A DNA stretch of 64,000 bases from Pseudomonas fluorescens (GCF_900636825.1 NZ_LR134318.1:4894001-4958000); one strand, 5' to 3'; shown: positions 36,493 to 45,460, numbered from the stretch's first letter. Program-made: numbers and translations. Notes: generated by a model from the letters alone, not told the origin.

Positions 36493-38634
36493 ATGAAATT
36501 CAAGTCGATCCAGTTTTCCGTCGCCGCCCTGGCCGGTGCCATCGTCCTCAGTGTGGTAGCCGCGCTGGTGGTGTATGCGCTGTTTGCCGGCGCCCGCACG
36601 CAAGAGATGGTCCAGCAGCGCACTCAGGCGCAGTTCGAGCAAGTCATCGAACAACGGCTGACCTCGCTGGCGCAAACCCAGGTCAGTCAGATCCAGCGCG
36701 AACTGGAAGCGCCGCTGCTGATCGCCGGCGGTCTGGTGCGGGTCAACGCCCTGCTCGGTACGCCGGGGGCCGATGGTCAGCCGCGCCTGAGCGTCAGCCG
36801 CGAGCAACTGATCGGCCTGATCAAAGAAAACGTCGAAAAGAACCCGAAGATTCTCGGCACCTACGTCGCCTGGGAAAAAAACGCTCTGGACCATAATGAC
36901 GCGGCCTACGTCGGCAGCCCTGTGGTCGGCATCGATCCAGCCAACGGGCGTTTTTTGCCGTGGTGGTTCCGCAATACCGATGGCAGTCTGGGCGTCGACA
37001 AACTGGCCGATGTCGAGGATCAGAAGACCCTGTCCACCGGCGTGCGCGCCAGCGAGTATTACCTCTGCTCCAAGGAAAGCAAAAAGCCCTGCGTGATTGA
37101 TCCGGCGCCGTACAAGGTCGGTGACAAGATCGTCATGCTGGCGTCCTTCATCGAACCGATCATGGTCAATGGCGCCTTCCAGGGCATCGTCGGCGCCGAC
37201 CTCTCGGTGAACTTCATTCAGGACATGCTTCTGGCCGCCAACCAGAAACTCTACGCGGGTGCCGGGCAAATGGCCCTGATCGGCGGCAACAGCCGAATCG
37301 TTGCCTACACTCAGGACCCGAGCAAATTCGGCGAGAAAGTCAGCGACATCCTCGACGCCGAACAGATTGCCAAACTGGCCAATCTCAAGCGCGGCGAAGT
37401 GACTTATTCCGTCAACAAGGGCAAGGGCCGCATCGAGCTGTACTTGCCATTCGGCATCGGCCAGACCGACGCACGCTGGACGTTGATGCTGCAATTGCCG
37501 CTCAACGCGGTAATGGCCGACTTGCAACAACTGCAAAGCGACCTTGAGGCCCAGCGCAAATCCGACACGTTCGGCATGGCCATGGTCGGCCTGATCATCG
37601 CCGGCATCGGCCTGCTGGTGATCTGGCTGGTCGGCCACGGCATCGCCCGACCGCTGAAGCAAATGGTGGCGATGCTCGACGACATCGCCAAGGGCGAAGG
37701 CGATCTCACCCGACGCCTGACCAGTGATCGCAGCGACGAATTGGGCTCGATTGCCAAAGGCTTCAATACCTTCCTGAGCAAGCTGCAAGCGATGATCACG
37801 CAGGTAGTGACGTCGGTGCAGAGCGTCAGTGATTCTTCGGAGCACACCGCCGACATCGCCATCCGTACCAACATCGGTATCCAGAAACAGATGGCGGAGA
37901 TCGATCAGGTCGCCACGGCGGTACAGGAAATGACCGCCACCGCCCAAGACGTCGCGCGCAATGCGACCCAGGCCGCGCAGGCCGCCAGCCATGCCGACCA
38001 AGCGGCCAGCCAGGGCATGCAGATCGTGCGCGATACCTCGAACTCGATTGGCGTTCTTGCGCTGGAGATCGGCAAAGCGGTGGACGTGGTCCAGACGCTG
38101 GCCAAGGACAGCGAAAACATCAACGCGATTCTCACCGCGATTCGCGGAATTGCCGAGCAGACCAACTTACTGGCGTTGAACGCCGCGATCGAAGCGGCCC
38201 GTGCTGGCGAGCAGGGTCGCGGGTTTGCCGTGGTGGCGGACGAGGTGCGCAATCTGGCGCAAAAAACCCAGAAAGCCACCGAAGAAATCCAAAGCATGAT
38301 CCAGCAATTGCAACAGGGCACACGCGATGTGGTGCGCGTTATGGAAGACAGTCAGAACCGCACCGATGAAAGCGTGCAGCACGCAGCGAAAGCGGCTGAG
38401 GCGCTGGAGACGATTACCCAGGCTGTGTCGGTGATCAACGACATGAACACGCAGATTGCCAGCGCGGCGGAAGAACAGAGCGCAGTGGCGGACGACATCA
38501 ACCGCAACGTGATCAACATTGGCCAAGTAGCAAATGAAGTGGCGGGCGGCGCCGATGAGTCGAGCACGGCGAGTGCCGGGTTGACCAAACTGGCCGAGCA
38601 GCAGCGGCGGTTGATCAATCAGTTCAAGGTCTGA
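36493..38634 (+). CDS. Methyl-accepting chemotaxis protein, dCache type
   Basis: 713 residues. Short cytoplasmic end, membrane segment 1 (about 9-32), periplasmic ligand domain of the dCache type (about 40-350), membrane segment 2 (about 357-378, AMVGLIIAGIGLLVIWLVGH), HAMP, then the cytoplasmic signalling domain. Its hairpin tip is EQTNLLALNAAIEAARAGEQ followed by GRGFAVVADEVRNLAQKT. The ligand domain has WFRNTDG and YYLCSKESKKPC segments; I cannot identify the canonical amino-acid-binding pattern, so the attractant is unknown. No methylesterase pentapeptide at the C-terminus (ends INQFKV). Confidence 0.93.
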   Translation: MKFKSIQFSVAALAGAIVLSVVAALVVYALFAGARTQEMVQQRTQAQFEQVIEQRLTSLAQTQVSQIQRELEAPLLIAGGLVRVNALLGTPGADGQPRLSVSREQLIGLIKENVEKNPKILGTYVAWEKNALDHNDAAYVGSPVVGIDPANGRFLPWWFRNTDGSLGVDKLADVEDQKTLSTGVRASEYYLCSKESKKPCVIDPAPYKVGDKIVMLASFIEPIMVNGAFQGIVGADLSVNFIQDMLLAANQKLYAGAGQMALIGGNSRIVAYTQDPSKFGEKVSDILDAEQIAKLANLKRGEVTYSVNKGKGRIELYLPFGIGQTDARWTLMLQLPLNAVMADLQQLQSDLEAQRKSDTFGMAMVGLIIAGIGLLVIWLVGHGIARPLKQMVAMLDDIAKGEGDLTRRLTSDRSDELGSIAKGFNTFLSKLQAMITQVVTSVQSVSDSSEHTADIAIRTNIGIQKQMAEIDQVATAVQEMTATAQDVARNATQAAQAASHADQAASQGMQIVRDTSNSIGVLALEIGKAVDVVQTLAKDSENINAILTAIRGIAEQTNLLALNAAIEAARAGEQGRGFAVVADEVRNLAQKTQKATEEIQSMIQQLQQGTRDVVRVMEDSQNRTDESVQHAAKAAEALETITQAVSVINDMNTQIASAAEEQSAVADDINRNVINIGQVANEVAGGADESSTASAGLTKLAEQQRRLINQFKV

Positions 38635-38640
38635 AAAGCG

Positions 38641-38830
38641 AAAAGCCCCTCACCCTAGCCCTCTCCCGGAGGGAGAGGGGACTGATTTGGGGATATTTGA
38701 GAATGACACCGACTTGAAAGACCTTCACTGAATCCATAATCGAATCGATGCATCAGGTCGCTGAATCGCTCAAGACAACTCGGTCGGCTCCCTCTCCCTC
38801 CGGGAGAGGGCTGGGGTGAGGGGCTTTTGA
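38641..38830. repeat. Long inverted repeat, CCCTCACCCTAGCCCTCTCC class
   Basis: Left arm GCCCCTCACCCTAGCCCTCT with CCCGGAGGGAGAGGG, right arm CCCTCTCCCTCCGGGAGAGG with GCTGGGGTGAGGGGC. Each arm also folds on itself (CTCTCCCgGAGGGAGAG). A third repeat class in the window, between convergent genes. Confidence 0.85.
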
Positions 38831-38840
38831 TCTGAATGCT

Positions 38841-39464
38841 TTACCCCGGAGTCAGACACTCGGGGCCATTGAGTTTCGGATCATTGATCAGATTCGCCAG
38901 CACCCGCTCACGCAGCGCCGCCGGTTCACTGGCCAGCAACCCCTGCAACACATGCAACGGCGTCTCGGGATCCAGCCACGCCGCCTGTCCCGCCTCATCG
39001 AGAATCAACGGCCGGCGCTGACTCGACGCCGGTTGAGTGATCACCGCCGTGCTCAACCAGACCTGTTCCTGCACCGGGTACGCTTCCCAGATCGCTGCGA
39101 AAAACAGCGACGAGCCCTCCCCCGGCGTCAGCCAGTACGGGCGCTTGCGCTGGGTGCCGCGCCATTCGTAAAAGCCGTTGGCCGGCAGCAGGCAGCGACG
39201 CAACCGCAAGGCTTCACGAAACATCGGCTGTTCGGCCACCGTTTCGGCACGGGCATGTGCCGGGGTGCGCGACAGATCCGTCAGCCATGGCGGCGTCAGG
39301 CCCCAGCGCGCGCGCGCCAACATGCGCTGGCCGTCTTCGCCGGCTCGCAGCATCAGCACCGAATCATTGGGGGAAATGTTCCACTGCGCCTGCTGATCGG
39401 CGGGAAAACCTGGCAGGGCCGCGAAATCGCGGTTCCAGCGAAACAGGGCATAACGTCCACACAT
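38841..39464 (-). CDS. SRAP (YedK/HMCES-like) protein with altered active site
   Basis: 207 residues beginning MCGRYALF. The family uses Cys2 to form a covalent DNA-protein crosslink with abasic sites in single-stranded DNA. Cys2 and the Glu of NGFYEW (residue 100) are present. By hand alignment to E. coli YedK, the Asn of INARVET is His here (H70, PAHARAET), and the His of IHDRRP is Ser (S148, SSQRRP). It may therefore form but not reverse the crosslink, or have lost activity. Confidence 0.85.
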   Translation of the reverse strand: MCGRYALFRWNRDFAALPGFPADQQAQWNISPNDSVLMLRAGEDGQRMLARARWGLTPPWLTDLSRTPAHARAETVAEQPMFREALRLRRCLLPANGFYEWRGTQRKRPYWLTPGEGSSLFFAAIWEAYPVQEQVWLSTAVITQPASSQRRPLILDEAGQAAWLDPETPLHVLQGLLASEPAALRERVLANLINDPKLNGPECLTPG

Positions 39465-39500
39465 GGGGCAACACGACTCTGAAGTAAAACGAAGCTCAGC

Positions 39501-39761
39501 CTAACAGACCAGCGTCCCGGGAAAGCTTTCCGGTTCATCGTCCGGCAACGGCAGTGCGGCATTGTACGCAGTGATCAGCTCACGGGCGTATTCAGCCTGA
39601 TCGTTATCCACCGACAACCCCAGCAAACCGAAAATCGGCAGCTCACCCGCGCCACCGACGAGATCGCGGCCGATCAGATGCGCCTCGATGCCTTCGCTGG
39701 CGAGCATGCCCTTGAGCATTTCGCCTTCCATCAGATTTGCCGGCTCGTAGATTCGCTGCAT
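39501..39761 (-). CDS. DUF2007-domain protein
   Basis: 86 residues. The N-terminal part MQRIYEPANLMEGEMLKGML with IEAHLIGRDL and GLSVDNDQAEYARELI matches DUF2007, small single-domain proteins sometimes called putative signal transducers. No membrane segment. Cotranscribed, probably, with the CPXCG protein gene 9 bases upstream. Confidence 0.87.
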   Translation of the reverse strand: MQRIYEPANLMEGEMLKGMLASEGIEAHLIGRDLVGGAGELPIFGLLGLSVDNDQAEYARELITAYNAALPLPDDEPESFPGTLVC

Positions 39762-39770
39762 ACGCGGCCC

Positions 39771-39953
39771 TCACTCGTTTTCGCTGAAGACTTCCAGAAA
39801 CCAGTCCTCTCCGTGGACCTGCAAGACAAACGTGATGGGCCGGCAACACACCTGACAATCTTCGATATAGGTCTGATCGCCACCGGACAGGTCCACTGAC
39901 GTCTCGACCGTTTCCCCACAATAAGGACATTCGTATTCAGCAGGTTCCAGCAT
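39771..39953 (-). CDS. CPXCG-motif cysteine-rich protein
   Basis: 60 residues with two Cys pairs, CPYCGE at 9-14 and CQVCCRP near 33-39, spaced as in a zinc ribbon. A recognised small family of unknown function. Paired with the DUF2007 gene. Confidence 0.88.
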   Translation of the reverse strand: MLEPAEYECPYCGETVETSVDLSGGDQTYIEDCQVCCRPITFVLQVHGEDWFLEVFSENE

Positions 39954-40091
39954 CGCGGTCTCCCTAGTGACTTGTGCGTATAATCGCCGGTCTATTTGCA
40001 GGGCTATTTTTGTCTGGCTACTTTTTCAGACCATACCCCGCGGTTTTTCGAACAAACCTTTACTTACCCTAGCCGTTTCCAACAAGAGAGC

Positions 40092-41258
40092 ATGATGGGC
40101 GAATTCGATGCCATCCGACCTTACGACGACAGCGAAGTACCTGTGGTACTGGCAAGACTGCTCGGCGACAAGGCGTTTCTAGATATCCTCACCCACTTCC
40201 GCTTCCCGCGTTTTGCCGGTGCCTTCGGCTGGATGCTCAAACCTCTTATAGCCCATCGGCTGCGTCGTGAGTTCGCCGACGTGACATCGGTGGCGACTTT
40301 GCAGGACAAGGTCGAGTCCTACGTCGATCACACCATCGAACGCGCCACCAACGGCGTGACCTACACCGGGGTCGAGCAATTCAAGTCCGGCAGCGCCTAT
40401 CTGTTCATCGCCAATCACCGCGACATCGTGATGGACCCGGCCTTCGTCAACTACGCCGTGTACCACGCCGGCCTGCCGACGCCGCGTATTGCGATTGGCG
40501 ACAACCTGCTGCAAAAGCCGTTTGTCAGCGACCTGATGCGCTTGAACAAGAGCTTTATCGTCCACCGTTCGATCACCGGTCGTCGCGAGAAAATGGCCGC
40601 GTATCAATTGTTGTCGGCGTACATCAACCACTCGATCCGCAACGATTGCGCCTCGATCTGGATCGCTCAGGCTGAAGGCCGGGCCAAGGATGGCGATGAC
40701 CGCACCGAGTCGGCGATCCTCAAGATGTTCCACATGAGTCGCAAGGATGAGCCGTTTGGCGAGGTGATTCGTTCGCTGAACGTGACGCCGGTGTCGATCA
40801 GCTACGAATATGACCCGTGCGACCAGGCCAAGGCCCGCGAGTTGTACATCCGCGCCACCACTGGCACCTACGCCAAGGCGCCGGGCGAGGACGACGTGAG
40901 CATTGCCAAGGGCATCACCGGCTACAAAGGCCGGGTGCACGTGAACTTTGCCGCGCCGATTACCGAGGTGTTTGAAGACACCAAGCAATTGGCGATCGAA
41001 ATGGACAAGCAGATTCTCGGTGGCTACCGGCTGTTCCCGGTGCACTACCTGGCATATGCGCAATGGGCCGATGCCGATCCGCAGCTGAATGTGCCAAAGG
41101 CTGCCGAGGTGTTTGCGGCGGATGAATTGGCCAAGGCGCAGGATGAATGGCAGAGCCGACTGGATGCCTGCCCCGCTGAGCATCGGCGGTACCTGGTGCT
41201 GCAATATGCAACGCCGGTGCGTAATCAGTATCGGGTCAAGGCCGGGTTGCCGTTGTAA
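40092..41258 (+). CDS. PlsC-like glycerolphosphate acyltransferase family protein
   Basis: About 388 residues; ATG at 40092 or 40095 behind AAGAGAG. Acyltransferase core contains ANHRDIVMDPAF (the His-Asp pair is separated by five residues rather than the usual four), ITGRREKMAAYQ and WIAQAEGRAKDG near the middle, a variant of the EGTR substrate motif. No clear membrane segment. Probably transfers an acyl group to a lysophospholipid or similar; the exact acceptor is unknown. TATAAT at 39979-39984 is a plausible -10 box. Confidence 0.85.
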   Translation: MMGEFDAIRPYDDSEVPVVLARLLGDKAFLDILTHFRFPRFAGAFGWMLKPLIAHRLRREFADVTSVATLQDKVESYVDHTIERATNGVTYTGVEQFKSGSAYLFIANHRDIVMDPAFVNYAVYHAGLPTPRIAIGDNLLQKPFVSDLMRLNKSFIVHRSITGRREKMAAYQLLSAYINHSIRNDCASIWIAQAEGRAKDGDDRTESAILKMFHMSRKDEPFGEVIRSLNVTPVSISYEYDPCDQAKARELYIRATTGTYAKAPGEDDVSIAKGITGYKGRVHVNFAAPITEVFEDTKQLAIEMDKQILGGYRLFPVHYLAYAQWADADPQLNVPKAAEVFAADELAKAQDEWQSRLDACPAEHRRYLVLQYATPVRNQYRVKAGLPL

Positions 41259-41274
41259 ATTTTCAGAGCAAGAT

Positions 41275-41370
41275 CAAAAGATCGTCCGATCGCGGCCCGA
41301 GCCTGCGGCAGCTCCTACAGTGGAATGTAGGAGCTGCCGAAGGCTCGGGCCGCGATCGGACGATCTTTTG
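41275..41370. repeat. REP doublet with extended arms
   Basis: Same TGTAGGAGCTG core, but each arm is lengthened by CGTCCGATCGCGGCCCGAGC and its complement, giving a stem of roughly 40 base pairs around a TGGAA loop. Between convergent genes. Confidence 0.9.
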
Positions 41371-41373
41371 CTT

Positions 41374-41652
41374 TTAGTAGCGGGTGCTGATCCAGGAAAC
41401 GATCAAAGCAAGCCCCAGGCAAGCAAAACCAAATCGATAGAAAAACCGGTTCATGCGCAACGTCGCCCAATCGAGCATCGGCTCGGCATTCGGCTGCGCC
41501 TGGCGCTGCGCGGCAATACTGGCCTGCGCGCGTTGCTCACGGCGGCGGGTCGCATGCAGCAGCCAACTGCCCGGAAACGCCAACAGCAGCGCCAGCAGGT
41601 TGATCAGCTTGGCGGGATGGGCGGTAAACAGCGTCATCAAGTGCAGCGACAT
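41374..41652 (-). CDS. Small membrane protein, unknown function
   Basis: 92 residues from MSLHLMTLFTAHPAK. Two hydrophobic segments (about 16-32, INLLALLLAFPGSWLLH, and 70-87, FYRFGFACLGLALIVSW) flank a basic, Gln/Ala-rich stretch. I do not recognise the family. Coding pattern (third-position GC, tight gap to the REP element) looks real. Confidence 0.6.
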   Translation of the reverse strand: MSLHLMTLFTAHPAKLINLLALLLAFPGSWLLHATRRREQRAQASIAAQRQAQPNAEPMLDWATLRMNRFFYRFGFACLGLALIVSWISTRY

Positions 41653-41770
41653 CACAGACCTCGAACTAAACCGGTATGGCGGGCGCCAGACCGACGACCG
41701 CGGCGCGAATTCTACCGAAACCTCGCCAGCCTGCCCCGGCCTTTGCGATAAATAACCTGACAATCGACCG

Positions 41771-42052
41771 ATGGCTGCTCTGTGTCACGGCATCGTCATG
41801 AGCATCCAGCATGATGCGCGCCTCGAAACACACATGGAACGCGACATGCTGCACGCTGAAAACCAGGATCGGCTCTACCTGATCTGCCCTTACGACGAAC
41901 AGCAAAGCCTGATCGGCAGCCTCGCCTTCAATGTTCAGGATCGACACTGGCTGGTGTATTGCGCGCTGGGCGGGCACCAGCATGCGGATTTGCCCGAGAC
42001 CGATCTGCTGACGGGTGTGAGCATGCTGGATTTCTACTCGCAAGCCGCCTGA
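41771..42052 (+). CDS. Small conserved-looking protein, unknown function
   Basis: 93 residues from ATG 41771, or 84 from MSIQHDARLE at 41798. Soluble, acidic; contains LYLICPYDEQQSLIGSLAFN and GVSMLDFYSQAA. No ribosome site is obvious at either start. I do not recognise a family. Followed by a REP doublet and terminator. Confidence 0.55.
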   Translation: MAALCHGIVMSIQHDARLETHMERDMLHAENQDRLYLICPYDEQQSLIGSLAFNVQDRHWLVYCALGGHQHADLPETDLLTGVSMLDFYSQAA

Positions 42053-42067
42053 CACACCGCAACCCCC

Positions 42068-42147
42068 TGTAGGAGCTGCCGAAGGCTGCGATCTTTTGAT
42101 CTTAAAACCAACATCAAAAGATCGCAGCCTTCGGCAGCTCCTACAGG
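42068..42147. repeat. REP doublet, TGTAGGAGCTG class
   Basis: Near-perfect inverted arms CTGTAGGAGCTGCCGAAGGC...GATCTTTTGAT and ATCAAAAGATCGCAGCCTTC...CTCCTACAG. Confidence 0.93.
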
Positions 42148-42161
42148 AAATCGACCTGCAT

Positions 42162-42200
42162 GAAAAGCCCGGAACCATCACTGGCCCCGGGCTTTTTTTC
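42162..42200. terminator. Terminator between convergent small gene and yajG-like gene
   Basis: Stem AAAAGCCCGG/CCGGGCTTTT with a 14-base loop and T-tails on both strands. Confidence 0.85.
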
Positions 42201-42214
42201 ATCGACCGAAAAGT

Positions 42215-42799
42215 TTATTCGGCGAGCACCTGACCCACGGTCGGATCCTTGAACAGACGCGTCAGCGCATCGCTCAATACATCGCTTACCAGTTTGGTGT
42301 TGGTTTCCTGGTTCGGCGCCATGCCGAAGCGCTGATCCAGCGAAGCGCCGTACCGGCCGCTGTAACGGCGGTTGGCATTTTGCACGTCGGAGCGGAAAGT
42401 CGCGCCGATGGTCGCTTCAGTGACGTACATGCCTTCTTTCGGCGACTGGTATTTCAGCTCGGCCAGGGTCACCGTCAACTGCGGCGCGTTAGGCGCGCTG
42501 GTGGTCGGGGTGAAGCCGAGCAAACGCACGGCAGCTTCCGCCTGGGCCTGCAACTTGGGCAGGATCTGCTCACGCTGCACGGTGATGGCGCTGGTTTCCG
42601 GGTACAGGCCGCCACGGGTGCCGAGGGTTGGCGACGGACGACCGTCAACCACGCGGACAACAACAGGCTGGCCACGGCCGACCGCTGGCAGCTGGGTGGT
42701 CAGCTTCGGCTCCGGATTCAGTTGTTGCGGGCTGTGGGCGCAGCCGGCCAGGGTCAAACCGGCCACAGTGATCAAACCGAACAACAGGCGTTGCAACAT
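42215..42799 (-). CDS. YajG-family lipoprotein
   Basis: 194 residues from MLQRLLFGLITVAGLTLAGC, lipobox TLAGC, Cys 20. Body resembles COG3056/YajG: VVVRVVDGRPSPTLGTRGG, LTVTLAELKYQ, FRSDVQNANRRYSGRYG. Predicted outer-membrane lipoprotein of unknown role; no ampG partner gene is nearby, unlike in E. coli. Confidence 0.87.
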   Translation of the reverse strand: MLQRLLFGLITVAGLTLAGCAHSPQQLNPEPKLTTQLPAVGRGQPVVVRVVDGRPSPTLGTRGGLYPETSAITVQREQILPKLQAQAEAAVRLLGFTPTTSAPNAPQLTVTLAELKYQSPKEGMYVTEATIGATFRSDVQNANRRYSGRYGASLDQRFGMAPNQETNTKLVSDVLSDALTRLFKDPTVGQVLAE

Positions 42800-43004
42800 G
42801 CTCTTCTCTCCAGAATCAGGCACAAACAGGCCGGCAGTATAGCGGTGGGCCACTGCGGGTCACCAGCGCCACACAGTGAATACTCAAATGTCTGACACAG
42901 CCGCACATGCGCGGTTCCTGTCACGCCGCCGTCATCTGCCATACATGTTGGCGTCACGGTGCGCAGGCACTCTGCAAATCAGTCCTCCAGCAAGGTATAC
43001 GGCC

Positions 43005-43238
43005 ATGCGTTATCTGATTTCGTTGTTCGCGCCACGCCCGTTGCACCGCAGCTTTGCCCTGCTCGACCGCAACGGTCACTGCCAGACGTTCAAGCAGTGC
43101 AGCCTGCAACCAATGGGTGATGGTTGGGTAGAAATCGAAGAGATTCGCCTCAATTGGTTGCACCAGCCTTTGCCTGCCAACGCCCGCGTCAATGCGCCGC
43201 AGCCTCGTGCACGGGCGCAGGCAATGTTGAGCATCTGA
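43005..43238 (+). CDS. Small conserved-looking protein, unknown function
   Basis: 77 residues from MRYLISLFAPRPLHRSFALL, with AAGG about 8 bases upstream. Contains LDRNGHCQTFKQCSLQPMGD and EIEEIRLNWLHQPLP. Cytoplasmic, basic. I do not recognise a family. Upstream in-frame ATGs at 42876 and later lack ribosome sites. Confidence 0.6.
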   Translation: MRYLISLFAPRPLHRSFALLDRNGHCQTFKQCSLQPMGDGWVEIEEIRLNWLHQPLPANARVNAPQPRARAQAMLSI

Positions 43239-43940
43239 CCGGATGCCTAAGAAAAGTCATTAAACACGAGCAACTGCGCGCATTTCTTCGCTACAATCTC
43301 CCCCCGATTATAAGGACGTCTCCTGATCGGGCCCCGCAACAACGTTTATGCACACGCATCGACATCAAAATCGCCCACAGAGAGCCGCCCACACAGATCG
43401 AGTGAAGTTGGCGCGCTTGCCTGTTCTTCCGGCAAAAACCCGCTTTTCGCGAATCTGCAGAGCTGTCATCCGCTCGGCCACCGCGTTGTTTTGCCCTTGC
43501 GGGCAGGTGCCAGGCCAAGGCAGCCCTTTTTGAGGTTCACGTCTTCAAAAGAGCGTGAAAAAAACGGGTTTTCACAACTTCACAAGAGTGTGGCGAGCAA
43601 ATGAATAGTTTTGCGTCTGAACATGCACCATTAGCGTCTGAAACAGCCCAACGACACAGGACCGGATATACCTCGAATATCGGAGCCTGAAGCCTGTCCG
43701 CTACGGATTTGGTTGCACGAAAACGGATGACTCGACCATAAGTCGAATTGCCAGGCGCGCGCCGAAATGAGTTCATGGAGCTCTTGAAGCCAGGCCGCAC
43801 GCATCCGTCGAAGTTGCGAAAAATTGCGAAGATTCGGACATGGCCAACCTGACCACGGATTACCCGGGCCACTGACCTGCCCTGGAACGCCTGGCAGCCA
43901 TGCCGACAATTTGGTGCTGCAGATTTGGGAGACGCGTTAA
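43239..43940 (+). other. 700-base leader region upstream of mqo
   Basis: No sizeable gene. TACAAT at 43292-43297 may be a -10 box, which would give a transcript leader of over 600 bases. It contains a 29-codon frame at 43601-43690 (MNSFASEHAPLAS...) and an 11-codon frame starting near 43838 (MANLTTDYPGH). Several short inverted repeats occur, for example ACTCGACCATAAGTCGA near 43731. No repeat element or known RNA family recognised. Confidence 0.5.
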
Positions 43941-45449
43941 ATGGCGCATAACGAAGCAGTCGACGTAGTACTCGTTGGGGCCGGCATCATGAGTGCCACC
44001 CTCGCCGTACTGCTCAAAGAGCTCGACCCCGCGATCAAGCTGGAAGTCGTCGAGCTGATGGATTCCGGTGCTGCGGAGAGTTCCAATCCGTGGAACAACG
44101 CCGGTACCGGTCACGCTGGTCTGTGCGAGCTGAACTACACGCCACAGGCCGCCGATGGCAGCGTCGACATCAAGAAAGCCGTGCACATCAACACCCAGTT
44201 CGAGGTGTCGAAGCAGTTCTGGTCGTACCTGACCAAAAAAGGCACGTTCGGCTCGTGCAAATCCTTCATCAGCCCGGTGCCGCACCTGAGTTTCGTTCAG
44301 GGCGACAGCGGTGTGTCGTTCCTCAAGGAACGCTTTAACGTGTTGAGCAAGCACCATGCGTTTGCCGACATGGAGTACACCGAAGACAAAGGCAAGATGG
44401 CCGAGTGGATGCCGCTGATGATGCCGGGCCGCTCGCCGGACGAAGTCCTTGCTGCCACTCGCGTGATGAACGGCACCGACGTCAACTTCGGTGCCCTGAC
44501 CAATCAGCTGCTCAAGCACCTGACCAGCGCGCCGGATACCCAGGTCAAATACTGCAAGCGCGTCACTGGCCTGAAACGTAACGGCGCCGGTTGGACCGTC
44601 AGCATCAAGGACGTCAACAACGGCAATACCCGCGAAGTCGACGCCAAATTCGTTTTCCTCGGCGCGGGTGGTGCGGCGCTGCCGTTGCTGCAGGCCTCGG
44701 GCATCGAAGAAAGCAAAGGCTTCGGCGGCTTCCCGATCAGCGGCCAGTGGCTGCGTTGCGACAATCCGGAAGTGGTCAAACAGCACCAGGCGAAGGTTTA
44801 TAGCCAGGCCGCTGTGGGTTCGCCACCGATGTCGGTGCCGCACCTTGACACTCGCGTAGTCGACGGCAAGAAATCCCTGCTGTTCGGACCATACGCCGGT
44901 TTCACCACCAAGTTCCTCAAGCACGGCTCCTTCATGGATCTGCCGCTGTCGGTTCGCGCCGGCAACATCGGGCCGATGCTGGCGGTGGCGAAAAACAACA
45001 TGGACCTGACCAAATACCTGGTCAGCGAAGTGATGCAGTCGATGGAACAACGTCTGGATTCCCTGCGTCGTTTTTACCCGCAGGCGAAAGCCGAAGACTG
45101 GCGGCTGGAAGTGGCCGGCCAACGGGTGCAGATCATCAAGAAGGACCCGAAGAAGGGTGGCATTCTGCAGTTCGGTACCGAACTGGTTGCAGCGAAAGAC
45201 GGTTCCCTGGCCGCTCTGCTCGGCGCCTCGCCAGGCGCGTCGGTGACCGTTTCGATCATGCTGGAACTGATCGAGAAGTGCTTCGCGGACAAAGCCAAGG
45301 GCGAATGGGCCGGCAAACTGGCAGAAATCTTCCCGGCCCGTGAAAAGGTTCTGGAAACCGATGCTGCGCTGTATCGCAAGATCAACACGCAGAACAACAT
45401 CGCGCTGGAACTGGTTGAAGAAAACAGCGAGACCCCAAGCTTCGCTTGA
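43941..45449 (+). CDS. mqo: Malate:quinone oxidoreductase
   Basis: 502 residues. FAD-dependent peripheral membrane enzyme oxidising malate to oxaloacetate and passing electrons to quinone. N-terminal dinucleotide motif VLVGAGIMSATLAVLLKELD, substrate-region block SSNPWNNAGTGHAGLCELNY, and LFGPYAGFTTKFLKHGS. ATG preceded by GGGAGACG. Gene order with the PA4642-type gene downstream suggests the mqoB copy. Confidence 0.97.
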   Translation: MAHNEAVDVVLVGAGIMSATLAVLLKELDPAIKLEVVELMDSGAAESSNPWNNAGTGHAGLCELNYTPQAADGSVDIKKAVHINTQFEVSKQFWSYLTKKGTFGSCKSFISPVPHLSFVQGDSGVSFLKERFNVLSKHHAFADMEYTEDKGKMAEWMPLMMPGRSPDEVLAATRVMNGTDVNFGALTNQLLKHLTSAPDTQVKYCKRVTGLKRNGAGWTVSIKDVNNGNTREVDAKFVFLGAGGAALPLLQASGIEESKGFGGFPISGQWLRCDNPEVVKQHQAKVYSQAAVGSPPMSVPHLDTRVVDGKKSLLFGPYAGFTTKFLKHGSFMDLPLSVRAGNIGPMLAVAKNNMDLTKYLVSEVMQSMEQRLDSLRRFYPQAKAEDWRLEVAGQRVQIIKKDPKKGGILQFGTELVAAKDGSLAALLGASPGASVTVSIMLELIEKCFADKAKGEWAGKLAEIFPAREKVLETDAALYRKINTQNNIALELVEENSETPSFA

Positions 45450-45460
45450 TCTCGCGGCAT

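Noticed and set aside
36283..38001. Extension of the M48 protease frame to 844 codons
   Set aside because: The extra part is antisense to the chemoreceptor gene. The lipoprotein signal MNKLLVAGVLGSTLLLNGC at 36282 marks the real start.
43537..43872. 111-codon minus-strand frame in the mqo leader
   Set aside because: No ribosome site, no domain, unusual composition with scattered Arg, Cys and Phe; more likely chance.
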